Notes under the pieces: model-generated
The model's database searches: none
Told to the model about the DNA's origin: nothing
The model's input: the letters and a program-made list of their open reading frames with translations, nothing else
In this document: in pieces, positions 54,601-64,000 of the stretch
Numbering within the stretch: the first letter of the stretch is position 1
Layout of the letters: each line of letters starts with the position of its first letter
Assembly: GCF_019059575.1 (NCBI RefSeq)
Contig: NW_024881839.1
Coordinates: 528,501 to 592,500 of the forward strand
Origin: Amphibalanus amphitrite
Lineage: Eukaryota; Arthropoda; Thecostraca; Balanomorpha; Balanidae
DNA length: 64,000 nt
Direction of reading: 5' to 3'
Position numbers and translations under genes: made by a program

Positions 54601-55326
54601 CGCGGTTCAGCTTTCATGTCAGCTGAGCTTCGATCCTTCCTGACAGGACTGGGGATCGCCACGAGTCGCACGACACCGTACCACCCCGAAGGCAACTCAC
54701 AATGCGAGCGGCTAAACGGCACCATCTGGCGTGCCGTTCAACTCGCTATGGAGAGCAGGAAGTTGAGCAGAGGACAATGGGACGCCGTCCTGCCTGACGT
54801 CTTGCATTCTATCCGGTCTTTGTTGTGCACAGCAACAAATGCCACCCCACACGAAAGGATGTTCTGTTTCCAGCGGCGGTCTGCGACGGGAGCTTCTCTA
54901 CCGTCCTGGCTCCTCAACCCCGGGCAGGTTCTCTTGAAGAAATACGTCCGCGGAAAGCTTGACCTACCAGTCGAGCCAGTCGAACTCCTGGAGGCGAACC
55001 CGCACTACGCTTTCGTGCGCCATCCCGGCGGCAAGGTCGACACGGTCTCTGTGCGAGATCTCGCCCCCGGCGGTTGTGCACAGCAACAAGGAAACGAGAA
55101 GGGAGAGGAAGCGGGCGAGCCGGGGCCCCCGGGCATCCGTTCGGAGCCCTCGAGCACGCCGCTCTCGAGCCGCCAGTCCCCGGTGCCCTCAAGTGCGCCG
55201 CCATCGCACGAGTCAGAAGCGGTCACGGGACCCTCAAGCGCGCCGCCACCGAGCGAGTCAGAACCGGCGACCGAAGTGCGTCGGTCTAACCGGACAAGGA
55301 AGCCAGTGGTGCGCCTTAACATATAA
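51700..55326 (+). CDS. Gag-Pol polyprotein of the Ty3/gypsy element (1208 aa)
   Basis: One frame carries all functions in the Ty3/gypsy order. Residues 1-200 are gag-like. Two CX2CX4HX4C zinc knuckles lie at about 206-219 and 226-239. An aspartic protease motif (IDTGSSDNF) is at about 298. A reverse transcriptase follows, with YLDD at 572-575, then RNase H (ETDASDEA, about 712). The integrase has an HHCC finger ending CPVCCRC and a catalytic core with NVDFKGPL, HSDRGSAF and SQCERLNG (D, D, E). The last 90 residues are a proline/serine/glutamate-rich tail with a duplicated SSAPP block. There is no frameshift between gag and pol and no env-like frame. ATG 51700 lies just after the primer binding region. 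Confidence 0.95.
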   Translation: MERIARPDKFDVPPNDPQAHKKWKLWLRGFKYFLTTIESHNPDKLELLFLHIGPEVVDVIQDCQTYDAALKQLDAAYLKTPNEIYARHLLSTRHQKPEENIDEFLLALNNLAGDCNFAAVTAIEHRAAFVRDAFIRGLRNASMRTRLLENQTLTLDQAVQQARSLEQAARNAESYLSPTVRVDPVAASAASPTADASVAAASQSPCFFCGLKRHPRAACPARNSTCGKCGKSGHWQKVCRSKSVANASAVQEEYESYPEEPRQPELSPTLAASSSAAATHAPATVSARVNGRQVTALIDTGSSDNFISAKLVPALGMRVLPRSSKVSMASSSLSTQVRGYCVSTVTVDDREYQEVELSILPDLCTDVILGMPFLRRHEGVTLELGGDEPELSICNLAQMKVSQAASPRLFSNLTPDCHPIATRARHFSHVDEKFIENEVQRLLNEGVIEPSRSPWRAQVVVTHTENKKKRMVVDFSQTINRFTELDAYPLPNIGELVNKVGKNSFFSVLDLSSAYYQIEIDASERPYTAFQAAGKLYQFKRIPMGVTNGAAAFQRVMNDIIAANNLKETYAYLDDLTICGQTREEHDENLRRFWEVADALHLTLNRSKCKIGLETVNILGYSIQRGQLRPDPERLRPLQELPEPRDKKSLQRLIGLFAYYARWIPSYSEKIRPLISASSFPLNPDCRAAIQQLKKDISQAVVAVIRDDAPFTIETDASDEAIAATLTQDERPVAFFSRTLNEAEKRHSIVEKEAYAIVESIRKWRHFLTHHFNLLTDQRSVSFMFDNKVSSKIKNEKILRWRIELSPLSYTIKYRPGRENIPADTFSRAHCAAASQPALEQLHESLVHPGVTRLLHFVRSKNLPYSVDDVRRVTSNCPVCCRCKPNFFRATSAKLVKATSPFERINVDFKGPLPPSPNGNQYILTMIDEFSRFPFAYPCRDMTTATVIKCLTHLFSIFGMPAYVHSDRGSAFMSAELRSFLTGLGIATSRTTPYHPEGNSQCERLNGTIWRAVQLAMESRKLSRGQWDAVLPDVLHSIRSLLCTATNATPHERMFCFQRRSATGASLPSWLLNPGQVLLKKYVRGKLDLPVEPVELLEANPHYAFVRHPGGKVDTVSVRDLAPGGCAQQQGNEKGEEAGEPGPPGIRSEPSSTPLSSRQSPVPSSAPPSHESEAVTGPSSAPPPSESEPATEVRRSNRTRKPVVRLNI

Positions 55327-55496
55327 GAGCGTGTACTGAGGCGCTCATCGAAGCCAGACGTGCGCCTTAGCTTATGCAAACGTGTACAAAGACGCCTGTT
55401 GCGTTGTTCGTTGCATAGCTGCTCGATTTCTGCCTACTCTTGTCTTTTGTTCGTTACATTGCTACTCGATTTCTGCCTACTCGTGTCTTTAACACA

Positions 55497-55507
55497 GCGG
55501 GGGAAAA
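55497..55507 (+). promoter_or_regulatory. Polypurine tract
   Basis: GCGGGGGAAAA directly abuts the TG of the 3' LTR, the usual position and composition of the plus-strand primer site. Confidence 0.8.
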
Positions 55508-55649
55508 TGTGATAAACCACCCATTACTGTCGAATGTGGTGCTCTCGCTAACATCTGTTATTTCTGTTTCGTCCTCAGGTACACACTCATATCGGTCGAA
55601 TTTAGTTGAATAAAACCATTGTATTCATACTACAACTTTTGGTACCACA
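55508..55649 (+). repeat. 3' long terminal repeat
   Basis: By base-by-base reading it is identical to the 5' LTR over all 142 positions, and it is followed by CTTAA. Confidence 0.95.
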
Positions 55650-55699
55650 CTTAATAATTACGTTAACGTACACGAGACAATAATAGTGTCAGGCCTTGA

Positions 55700-55970
55700 A
55701 GGCCTGGCTACACTATGCGTTTTCTGCGTGCGTTTTTGCAGGTTTGCGTGTTTTGCGTAATATCGTTCTAGGAAAAAAGTTATAAAACAATATAATTTTT
55801 ACTTTGGTTATTATATACAAAAGCTAATATAACTCTTATGCAACTAAAATTTAAGGTGAAAAACATCACAAAAACGTAATACCTATCGTTCTTTTTTCTA
55901 GAACGATATCACGCAAAACACGCAAACACGCAAAAAACGCACGAAGAAAACGCATAGTGTAGCCAGGCCT
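55700..55970. mobile_element. 271-bp MITE with inverted ends of about 75 bp
   Basis: The left end (AGGCCTGGCTACACTATGCG, then TTTTCTGCGTGCG, TTTGCGTGTTTTGCGT, ATCGTTCTAG) is repeated in inverse orientation at the right end with few differences. The 120-bp centre is AT-rich and non-coding. No target duplication is clear. Confidence 0.75.
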
Positions 55971-58929
55971 CAACCATCTCGCCTTCCGCAAGGCCCTATA
56001 TACCGCCTTCCGTTGTTCTCAGTAATCGGTCCTAGCCGTTTATCGAGGAGCGATGTGTGCGTGATGTAACGTCTAGCGGCGCTGCGGCTCCCTCAACAGG
56101 CCCCATCAGTAGACTCAAAGACAGCATGGAGGAGACCCCTGTAGATTTACGTTTTCTTTTCGATCTAATTCTACTCTTTCCCAAATATAGGCATAATAGG
56201 GAAGCATAGACAATACGCAAGCACTTGACGACCCGTCTGTCAGACGTCAGTCAAGTTTTATTATACTTAGCCTACAATACGCTGGATCCGACAATCGACA
56301 TACCTACACGGCCTTGGAAGTTGGATCCGACCAAAACAGGGCGGGTCACCTCGCGGAGCCACAACAATTTGGCTGGTATTCAGTGCACAATCCGACAAAT
56401 CTCAGTCGGTATTCCATGCAGTGCGCTCGCCGAGCCGAGCGGGAGCCGTTTGGCCTTGAAGCGGCCGCCCGCCGGCCGGCGCCTGGCGTCGCCTCTGCGC
56501 GGTACTGCCGCGGGCGACTGCCGCCGCTCGCGCCTCGCGCGCCGACGAACCAGTCGCGACTCGAGAGGCGGCGCTGCGCCCGGCTGTGGAGTGGTGTTAC
56601 TGTCTTGTGCGAACCCTGCGGGCGCCGCTGGCTGTCATCGAACCTTACGGAGCTTGGATTCCAACGGCCGTAACCGATCAGGAATGGGGTAAGTGGAGGA
56701 GACGAGTGGTGTTTGCTTCGCTCGCGCTGTTTTCTTTGTTCTGTGAGATGGCGCGATTCGTTGCGCTGTCGCCATGCTATTTTCCTGTTCATGCGATCCA
56801 TTAGCATGCAAGGATGAAAGACGGTGACTCTGTGGAACTTGGAGGACATACAGGAATGCTGTTTCGAAGCGAAATGTCGGCCACTTGCTTATGCTAATAG
56901 GCATTGCAATTTGCAATAGTTTTGCCATTTGAATCGTCAACGTCAAACGCCAACATGTAATCGCTATCATACCTATACTGCTGGGCCATCTGCATTATAA
57001 TGGGTCCATAAACATATTATCTTCCCGTCTCGAGGAATGCGTATATTTGAGATTTGATTGCACAATGCACAAGGCACAATCACATGGTCAGAGGGCTGTT
57101 CAAAGGGCTGGGTGGGATCATGGGAGCTGATTGATTTCCACAAAGGTCTGTAATTATTCTGCGTTGATTCTCGGCGTGGAAACGTCCAATACCAATGCCA
57201 ATGTGCTGTCAAGGCCAATCCAGATTCCAGACCCAATCAAGTATCAATTGCAATCAAACGAAGGTATCCTTGTCGAATAATAATTATCCATCCTTATTGA
57301 TCAATCACCAGAACGGCCAGAGTCCGCCGGACCGACTAATGTCGAAATCTATTCCGCCACTCTGGCCCTGCTAATTCGCAGGTCGCCAGGTCAGTGATCC
57401 TGTCGTGTGTAGGGGGACCTGGGAGACTCGCACGCCCGTGTGACCCGTGACCTGGCACGTGACCCCGTGTGACTCGCCGCGGGAGACTGACGGAAGGTCT
57501 TCTTACCTGGTGTCACGGCCCCGTGTCATCAGCTCAGTTGTGACAGATCAGGGGTGCACTATCCCAATCCGGAAGAAGAGTTGGTCGCACAGACTGTTAT
57601 ATAACACTAGCAGACGGCGCTGAAAGGTCACCACTGGCTAACCTGAAATACCACGACAATAGGTACCTATCCCTCACGAACCATCAAAAATGCCTGCGGG
57701 GGCTAGCGAAGTCAACAGGCTAACGAACTCAATAATGCAGAGCAGCGAAGCCTACCTTCACAGACTAGCAGAATCGCACAGACTCGCACTGAACAGCAGA
57801 CTGTTTGTTCTTCACAGACCAGCACACTGGCCACTGGCCAGTGCCCTTATTCCACTCAGATAAAAGCCGTGCCCCGATACATGCTGCTTTGGTCTTTGAC
57901 GAGCGCTCTGGTCCGTCTAGTTAGTCTAATCTGGTTCTGGTCTGCTCCAGCTCTGGTCTGTATTGTGGTCTGCTCTGGACTCTGGTCTTCTCTAATCTGG
58001 GGCCGCGGCCTGATCCTGTTTTCACTCCCGGGTGCATCTTACTTAGAGTCTGCGTCTACGAATGCAGTCTCGCTCGTCCAGTGAAATTTTGAACTCTCAT
58101 AAGCGGCTCTGTCTCCTGCCTCCCGGTTTCTACCCGGCTGTTTCTGTTTAACGGCATTCCTGCATGAAGTAGGATCAGAGCTGATGCCGTTCCAAGGCAA
58201 CACATACATAGGACATAAACTGTGGTTGGTATTGCATAATGCACATTTCATACTTTCTGTGCCGTTTTTTTTTAGCTTTCTACTGCTCAATGTAGATGCG
58301 TTTCACGTTAACCGTTTCCCCAGCAGTTTTGGAAATCGGCCCTTTTCTGGACGGCTCGCTTTGCTTGCCCCCCTCATAGTCACTCTTTCAGCCGCGCATT
58401 TATCTAGCTAAACGCACAGTGGGAGCGATGGCAGCAGAACAATGGGACAGGAAGCCCCGCCCACTCGCACTCGCGTGAAAACACACAGGTATGCCACCTC
58501 GGCGCGCGTAAACACATCAGCCGAGACCCGTGAGCGGGCAGCCGTGGATAAGGGCTCTGGCAGTTTGTTCCGGGGCGAGGTTGTGGGCTCCACCTCAGTT
58601 AGTCGGCCTTACACGACGCGGAAATTATGGAACAAGGTTATGACGAAACCATGGATTACCTACACACTGTGGGATTACCTATGTACTACCTCATCCATGA
58701 CGAAACCTAGGCTGTGTGTCAAGCAGTTTCGTCTTATCTGGAATTCGAAAAGCGCCTTGGAAAGCTCATCTTATTCCAGCGCTCGGCGAAATTTTCATTT
58801 CGAAAATGGGCTGCAGTTTTGCATTTCATTCGAGGATCTGGTTCCATGCCATAGTGACTATATCTAGAGAGAGGTCTGCGCGCGCTGGCTCAGAGGAGCT
58901 GCGCATCTAGCCACAGGCTTATTACATAA
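55971..58929. other. Non-coding DNA with a GC-rich block and CTCTGGTC-type repeats
   Basis: A GC-rich block at about 56420-56690 ends in a good splice-donor context (GGAATGGGGTAAGTGG, about 56681-56696) and could be an untranslated first exon. Degenerate CTCTGGTCTG units lie at 57890-58000. I recognise no protein-coding exon on either strand. Confidence 0.4.
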
Positions 58930-59560
58930 TACGTGCGCGGTGTATGCGCCGCAGCGCGGACCGACCGGCACCTGGGCCGCGGAACACGGCAGCGGCGGAG
59001 CACGGGAGCAGCCGCAGCGTCCCTCCCTCCGCCGCGCCGCCGCCGGCGCCCGACCTTGGGCCAGGAGTTGGACAGAGCCGGTCTGCGGGTGTGCACTGCG
59101 CCCGCGGGGCTCAGCGGGGCTCAGCGGCGCCCCTGTGTGACCGCTGGGCCCTCAGCGTCCGCTGCAATCCCCTCCACACGATGGGGGAAAGAGCGGAGCT
59201 GGGTGTGGTCCGTCAGCCGCACCGCCCGGCTGACTTGCCTGCCGCTCAGTGCCGGGCGACGCGCCCCGATCAGCGCACTGCTAGCACGAGCGGCCGCGGC
59301 GACCGCCCCGTTAAGCTGCCTTGCGCCGGCCTTGTGGCAAGCTGTCAGCTTCGAAGCAATTCCCGTGAACTGGCGACCGGCCCGGCGCCTGTCGCTGCGT
59401 CAGTCGGTCCTATGCGACTTGACCGGCTGTTCGCCCGCTCACCATTGTTTATGTAGCCGCGGTGCCGCTGCAGCGCTCTGCCCGTTACACTCCTGGCGAC
59501 TTCCCGTGCCGGGCGCCCGGCTCCATGGCGCTCTGTGCTCGGAATCAGATTTATACGGCG
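58930..59560. promoter_or_regulatory. GC-rich, CpG-dense island
   Basis: All frames on the plus strand are long here because the sequence is GC-rich and stop-poor, but the predicted peptides are proline/alanine/arginine-rich without a domain. It resembles the island at 5.0-5.5 kb. Promoter role is inferred from composition. Confidence 0.3.
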
Positions 59561-60338
59561 CTTTGTGATATCTGCACGGCTTTTAGGATCAGCACCCGAG
59601 CCTGAATGTCAGATTCATGCCGTGGTGAGCCTCACAGGGTTGTTCGTACCACTCCGTGCATAGACCCGGTTTGTGATGGTCGGTGAGTCGTGTACTATGT
59701 AGGCCTGCCATGTAGCATTTGCCTGTGGGCGGAGCCTGGTCTACCATCGTTTCCTAGTCTCGCGACACGTGTCATCATTGACCGTTGACCTCGTGACCGC
59801 CTGGCGACGTCTCCGGGCGGCTCGGCCACCGTGCGACGGCGGCCGCGATGTCCCAGGCTCGTGTCTGGCTCTGAGTCGATGGAACGATAGCCGTGTTGGT
59901 AGGCGAGGACGACGTCCCGGCGCGCGCCCATCACTGGACAGTGGAGCAGCCGGCTGGTCCGCCGGGCAGCGGCGAACAATGACGGACTCTGGAGCGTTTA
60001 GCTGAGTTTTGTCGGAAGGGTGGGTCGCTTAAATTCACGGTTATTTTATTTTACATTTAGGGTAGGTATGCCTTATTCTCAGGGAAGGATGACATGGTTA
60101 TTTATCCAAACGCGATTAGCGAATAAGCTCATTCCATTTTACATAGACGTCATGCCCATGCCTTTCTGTCTAACCCCATCAGCAAGCAGCGCCCAGGACA
60201 GCCGATTATCTGACTTTGTGGCGGTGTGAGACGGTCTCAGTCTGCGGTCCGTTTATGTCCGTGAGCCGTGCCGCCTCCAGTCTAAATACTGGCTGCAGAA
60301 ACTGGTGCCGCGAGCGCCGGCGGGGCTGCACTCTGTAT

Positions 60339-60396
60339 CTTTATGTCGGTCTGTCTGTTTGTCTGTCGGTCTGGCCGTTTGTCTGTCTGTCTGGAG
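60339..60396. repeat. GTCT/GTTT tetranucleotide microsatellite
   Basis: Tandem GTCT, GTTT and GTCG units with interruptions form a short impure microsatellite in non-coding DNA. Confidence 0.75.
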
Positions 60397-63300
60397 CCGT
60401 AGCGTCACAGATGGAAGCAGACCTTTGTACGAATGGACCATGGGATGGCTGGTTGCGTGGTTCGTGGGCTGCATGTAGGTTGGGCTAGCAGTGTTGTGGG
60501 GGTAATGTGTGGTCTGTGGCGTGCGGGTAGGTGGGCGAAATGCGGTCCAAGATGGTGCATGCGGTCTGGTGGTTAGTTGATCTGACCCAGATTGACATGT
60601 GGTGTGTGTGACAGTGTGGATGTGGATTTGTTCGTCTGCAGGCCAGCAGGTGTTCTACGATTAGGTTGATGTGGGCGGGCATCGCCACATCTGTTAATTT
60701 CGGAGTTAATACTCCGGAGTCTTGTAATCCGTAGCGTAAGCATGATCCTTAATCTGTTCATCGGCGATTCCTATTTAGTCATTCGGCCCCTCTAAGCCCT
60801 TAGCTCAGTTCCACTTCCACTGCCCCAAACATAAAATACTTGTAAGCTATTGGACTGTTATGCCAAATTAATAGCACTTGTGCTATGGTTAGTAACGCTT
60901 TCATATGCTCACCAAGCGGCTTGTGATCGAAATCGAACGGCATTTATGGGCTATTTTTTATTCTCCGTCCGTGGCTGGTTCAGGAAGATGGGTCGGTTTG
61001 ATCAGAAACCGATTGAGCAGGTTAGTTAGTGTAGGACGTAACGTCATTGGATTAAAAATTTAAACACTTACCGGCCTTTTGTTGTTGTGAAAAGTGACGA
61101 CTTTCAAACTTCAACCACTTCCTACACTATCCAGTTGCAAAGTACCTGCTGTGGTACTTGTGCTCGTTGGGTGTTGGTCCTAAATGGCTTATTGACAGAC
61201 GACTACATCCATTGCTGGTGAAATAATGGCAACGTTTTAGTCTACAATTGACAGCTTTGAATAATACCAGCGCCCTCTGAAAAGGGTGTTAATGACTCCG
61301 ACTCACTTAGACATACCTGACAACTCCTAACCTCTCACGAGGTGATAGTGGCTTTCTAATTCACCGCCTCTGACCCCCGACCCTCACCGCCGTCCCAGCC
61401 GGTCATTTTATCCGGTCCACTGACTAACTGGACTTCCGAGGCTGCGTCCTCGACTATAGCTACCTGCCTTGCCGCCGGCTGTGGCTGCGGTAACGGCGGA
61501 GCTGACCGCGAGCCATGAAGGAAGTGGTTCTCTATTTCCAATGCCGCCACCGAGCTGTGTTACCTGATCGCCCCTGCACGTAGCGCAGCCTCCATGAGAT
61601 TGGTCTCTGGGCTAGCTGTGACGGTCACATGAGCCGGTCCGACCCGCGGGGCGCCGAACAAGTTTGGTCGTGGGACAGACCAGTCCGTGTCGGGACTCGG
61701 AAAACGGAGGCAGCGGTGGCGCAGGCAGGGGCGGCAACGGCGTTTATCGCGCACCGAGTGCAGCTATAAACAGGCGACAGAAACGGCGACCCTGCGCCCA
61801 AACACTAACAGACGCCGCCGGCGGTCCGCAAACCGTGCGGCGTGCGCTGCTACTCTGCGGAGCAGGGATTCGGCTCAGTCATGTCGGTCCCAGTCCTGCG
61901 CACGACCTTCAGGAGGATATTTGACCGGTTTAGTTAGAACGTTGTCGCCGCTCCTGTGACTGTCAGCAGTCAGGCCCAACTGACACGAGTCTTGGAAATG
62001 CACGAATCACGGTGGGTCCATCAATCATGCAGGGCAGAAGAAGCGAAGTTTGCCGTCTATGTGGCGTAAGGACTTATGTAAACACAGGCAGTCGCTTATA
62101 AACACAATGCCGCAGGTCGCACCCATAAGCTAGGTACTGGAAAATTGAAAGCGTTTGGTTTCGGTTTTGCTTGCACCGATCTGTGGACTCAAAGTCATGA
62201 AAATTTAGGACGCATGCGCAACGACAGTCCATCCGGGCGTTGCACCTGTAGTATGCAAGATGTGCTAAACACTGCATTATGGAGTGGCGAATATTTTTGA
62301 ATGCATTAATTTCAGGTCATTGAACTTTTCGCATGGCTGGTTGTTAGCGACATTATAAAAGGCGAAATGAAGAACAGCATGCTGATTTGTTAGCGCTCAG
62401 AGCTGTGTGCTTGACCAGACCTACTATACATACCTAATCCGTTGGCAATTTAAGCCGCTACCGTTCAATGGCGATAACAATCCATCGCTATCTGGCAGCT
62501 CAACATGTCATTGATCCCTATATGTTACATGAATCGGCAGCGCCTGACCTACTTATAATTCATTTCATAACGGATCCTTACCTTGACACCTGTAGTAACC
62601 CCGCCCACAACCCGACCGCCGTATGCGTAACCCCGTCCTTTCTACAACTGCTGTACCGTTGCACCGCTAACCAGCACCTCTTGCGTCGGCCTCATGACCG
62701 CGAGCTGTGACCGTTGACCGCGGACCGTGACCCCAACCATGACTGTTGACCGTGGCGGGGTGTATTGTACTCGGACGGCGTGATTGTGGCTGGGTGAACA
62801 CTCAGCTGCTGGCGTTGGGCTACATGTGTTCTAATGTGTGCCGTCCCCGGCTCGCCATGGTCACTGGTTTTACAGCCAATACGCTTGATCCGTTGACGGG
62901 AGGGGACATGTTTGTAACTCCCGGCTCACAGGGGTGGAGCGGGCAGGGTGCGGGAGCCCGATAGTTGTGCGGGGGACCGACAGGGGAGGGTAGGGGAGCC
63001 GCTTCCGGTGGTCACGCGCCGGTTCCTCACGCACTAATGACGTCATTAAAGGGGAGCCGAGCCCGACTCGCTGGCCCGAACTCACGGAACGCAGCTGTGA
63101 CACTGGAGTCACTATGGTGTGACGCGTCAGGCCTCACGGCCGTACTGGCTGTGACGACTTCAGCAGCTCTAACGGCTGTGACGCCATGTTACGACTGTTT
63201 TGGCATGCGTAACGGGTCTATTTTTAACCGTCACTTCTGTCTGTAACTGTTACACGAATCATGTCACGTTCCAACAACGATTCGGGGGTGCGGTCGGGGC

Positions 63301-64000
63301 GACGCGTACCCTTTTGCCGAACCGTTTTGCAAGCGAGACCTACTGGATAAAGTGGACCTTCGAATCGATAAATTGCCAGCTTGTAAACGTATTGGTTCCC
63401 TAAATTCTTCGCTAGGTCTATAACCAAACCCCTACCGGGCTTTTCACGGAACCAGAGAGCGCCGAGCGGCACGGCAGCGGCTCCGGCAGCGCATGAGTTC
63501 AGTTTTTCCTCATGATGCTCAGTCGGCGGCGCGGCGGCGGAGGTCAGCCATTAGCGCCCCGATGAATTTAACCTTGTCTGGCGCGCTGGATGGGGTCGGA
63601 TGCGTCACGACGTCACGTGCTGTGAAGCGTGACGTCACGGCCGGCGCCCGACCGAGACCGAAACCCTTCGATCGGCTCGACCAGGCTCGACTGGCTATGT
63701 AGAAACAAAGATTCTGGGAGAGACAGAGGTTATGATGGGCGCGGAGCATACCGTCTGTTGAGACTCTGGGAGATCTGCTTTACATCACAAGCTCTTTGAT
63801 GTTTGGCGACCCCTTGTCTGCCTTGTGAGTTGTGACTTGTAGCTGCGCTTTTTTCAGTGACTACATATAACGAAGAATCGGTCAACCTCATAACCTTGTA
63901 AAGGTTTTGGTGTTTCCTCACTCTTCACCTAAAGGTCACTAACTCTTAGCTCCACTTAAATCACCCTGAAAAGGTCCGGATTCTCGTCTTCAAAGGGCAC
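60397..64000. other. Non-coding DNA to the right edge, with scattered CREs and one TATA-like box
   Basis: I recognise no coding exon. A TATAAAAG lies at about 62353-62360. CREs (TGACGTCA) lie at 63038-63045 and 63630-63637, and CACGTG at 63614-63619, within CpG-rich sequence at about 63.4-63.7 kb. Degenerate GACCGT repeats are at 62690-62760. The stretch may be the upstream region of, or a long intron in, a gene beyond the window. Confidence 0.4.

Larger units (their letters stand above)
51525..55654 (+). mobile_element. Ty3/gypsy LTR retrotransposon, apparently full length and young
   Basis: The element 51530-55649 (4.12 kb) has two LTRs of 142 bp in which I see no difference. CTTAA is duplicated on both sides (51525-51529 and 55650-55654). 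A single uninterrupted gag-pol frame fills the interior. A purine-rich GCGGGGGAAAA tract directly precedes the 3' LTR. Identical LTRs, target duplication and an unbroken frame point to recent insertion. The GC-rich coding sequence differs from the AT-rich LTRs. Confidence 0.95.

Noticed and set aside
58933-59568. 211-codon frame in a CpG island
   Set aside because: Stop-poor because of GC content; all frames there are long, and the peptide has no recognisable domain.

Overview
The window is nuclear DNA of an animal. It has split genes with GT-AG introns, three complete metazoan housekeeping genes, an integrin tail and many transposons. The families present (an R1-clade LINE, a Ty3/gypsy element with one gag-pol frame, numerous TIR elements), short introns and GC-rich exons suggest an arthropod, perhaps a crustacean; the species is inference. 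There is no prokaryotic, organellar or CRISPR content.

Layout. 3-962 (+) is the C-terminal end of an integrin alpha subunit. 0.96-10.2 kb is non-coding, with a short LINE derivative at 2.6 kb, an E-box/CRE cluster at 6.4-6.6 kb, twin palindromes at 8.7 kb and a TIR element at 8.8-9.8 kb. 10210-19762 (+) is a complete TM9SF2-type nonaspanin gene (15 exons, 664 aa). 22079-41593 (+) is a complete RSF1 chromatin-remodelling gene (5 coding exons, 2629 aa); its first two introns hold nested transposons, fold-back structures and tandem repeats. 43082-47354 (-) is a complete fizzy/CDC20 gene (9 coding exons, 550 aa), convergent with RSF1. 49.2-51.4 kb is an internally deleted R1-clade LINE. 51525-55654 is an intact-looking Ty3/gypsy retrotransposon with identical 142-bp LTRs and a 5-bp target duplication. 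55.7-56.0 kb is a small TIR element, and the rest to 64 kb is GC-rich DNA in which I recognise no coding exon.

The host genes are not a pathway: integrin alpha is an adhesion receptor, TM9SF2 works in Golgi membranes, RSF1 pairs with ISWI ATPases on chromatin, and fizzy activates the anaphase-promoting complex. The more novel material is in the mobile elements. The gypsy element carries, one base after its 5' LTR, a 17-nt segment exactly complementary to a stretch inside its own LTR, which suggests Tf1-like self-priming. LINE derivatives keep only the two ends of a longer LINE, one with its own target duplication. A TIR element with an 8-bp target duplication encloses a LINE 3' end. TIR elements with CAG/CTG ends appear to make 4-bp target duplications. 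In the genes, TM9SF2 exon 9 has both ends duplicated into its introns, and RSF1 has a 5.3-kb acidic exon with three exact-period 29-residue repeats.

Exon borders were read by eye from splice sites, phase and family conservation. All lengths and identities are hand counts.
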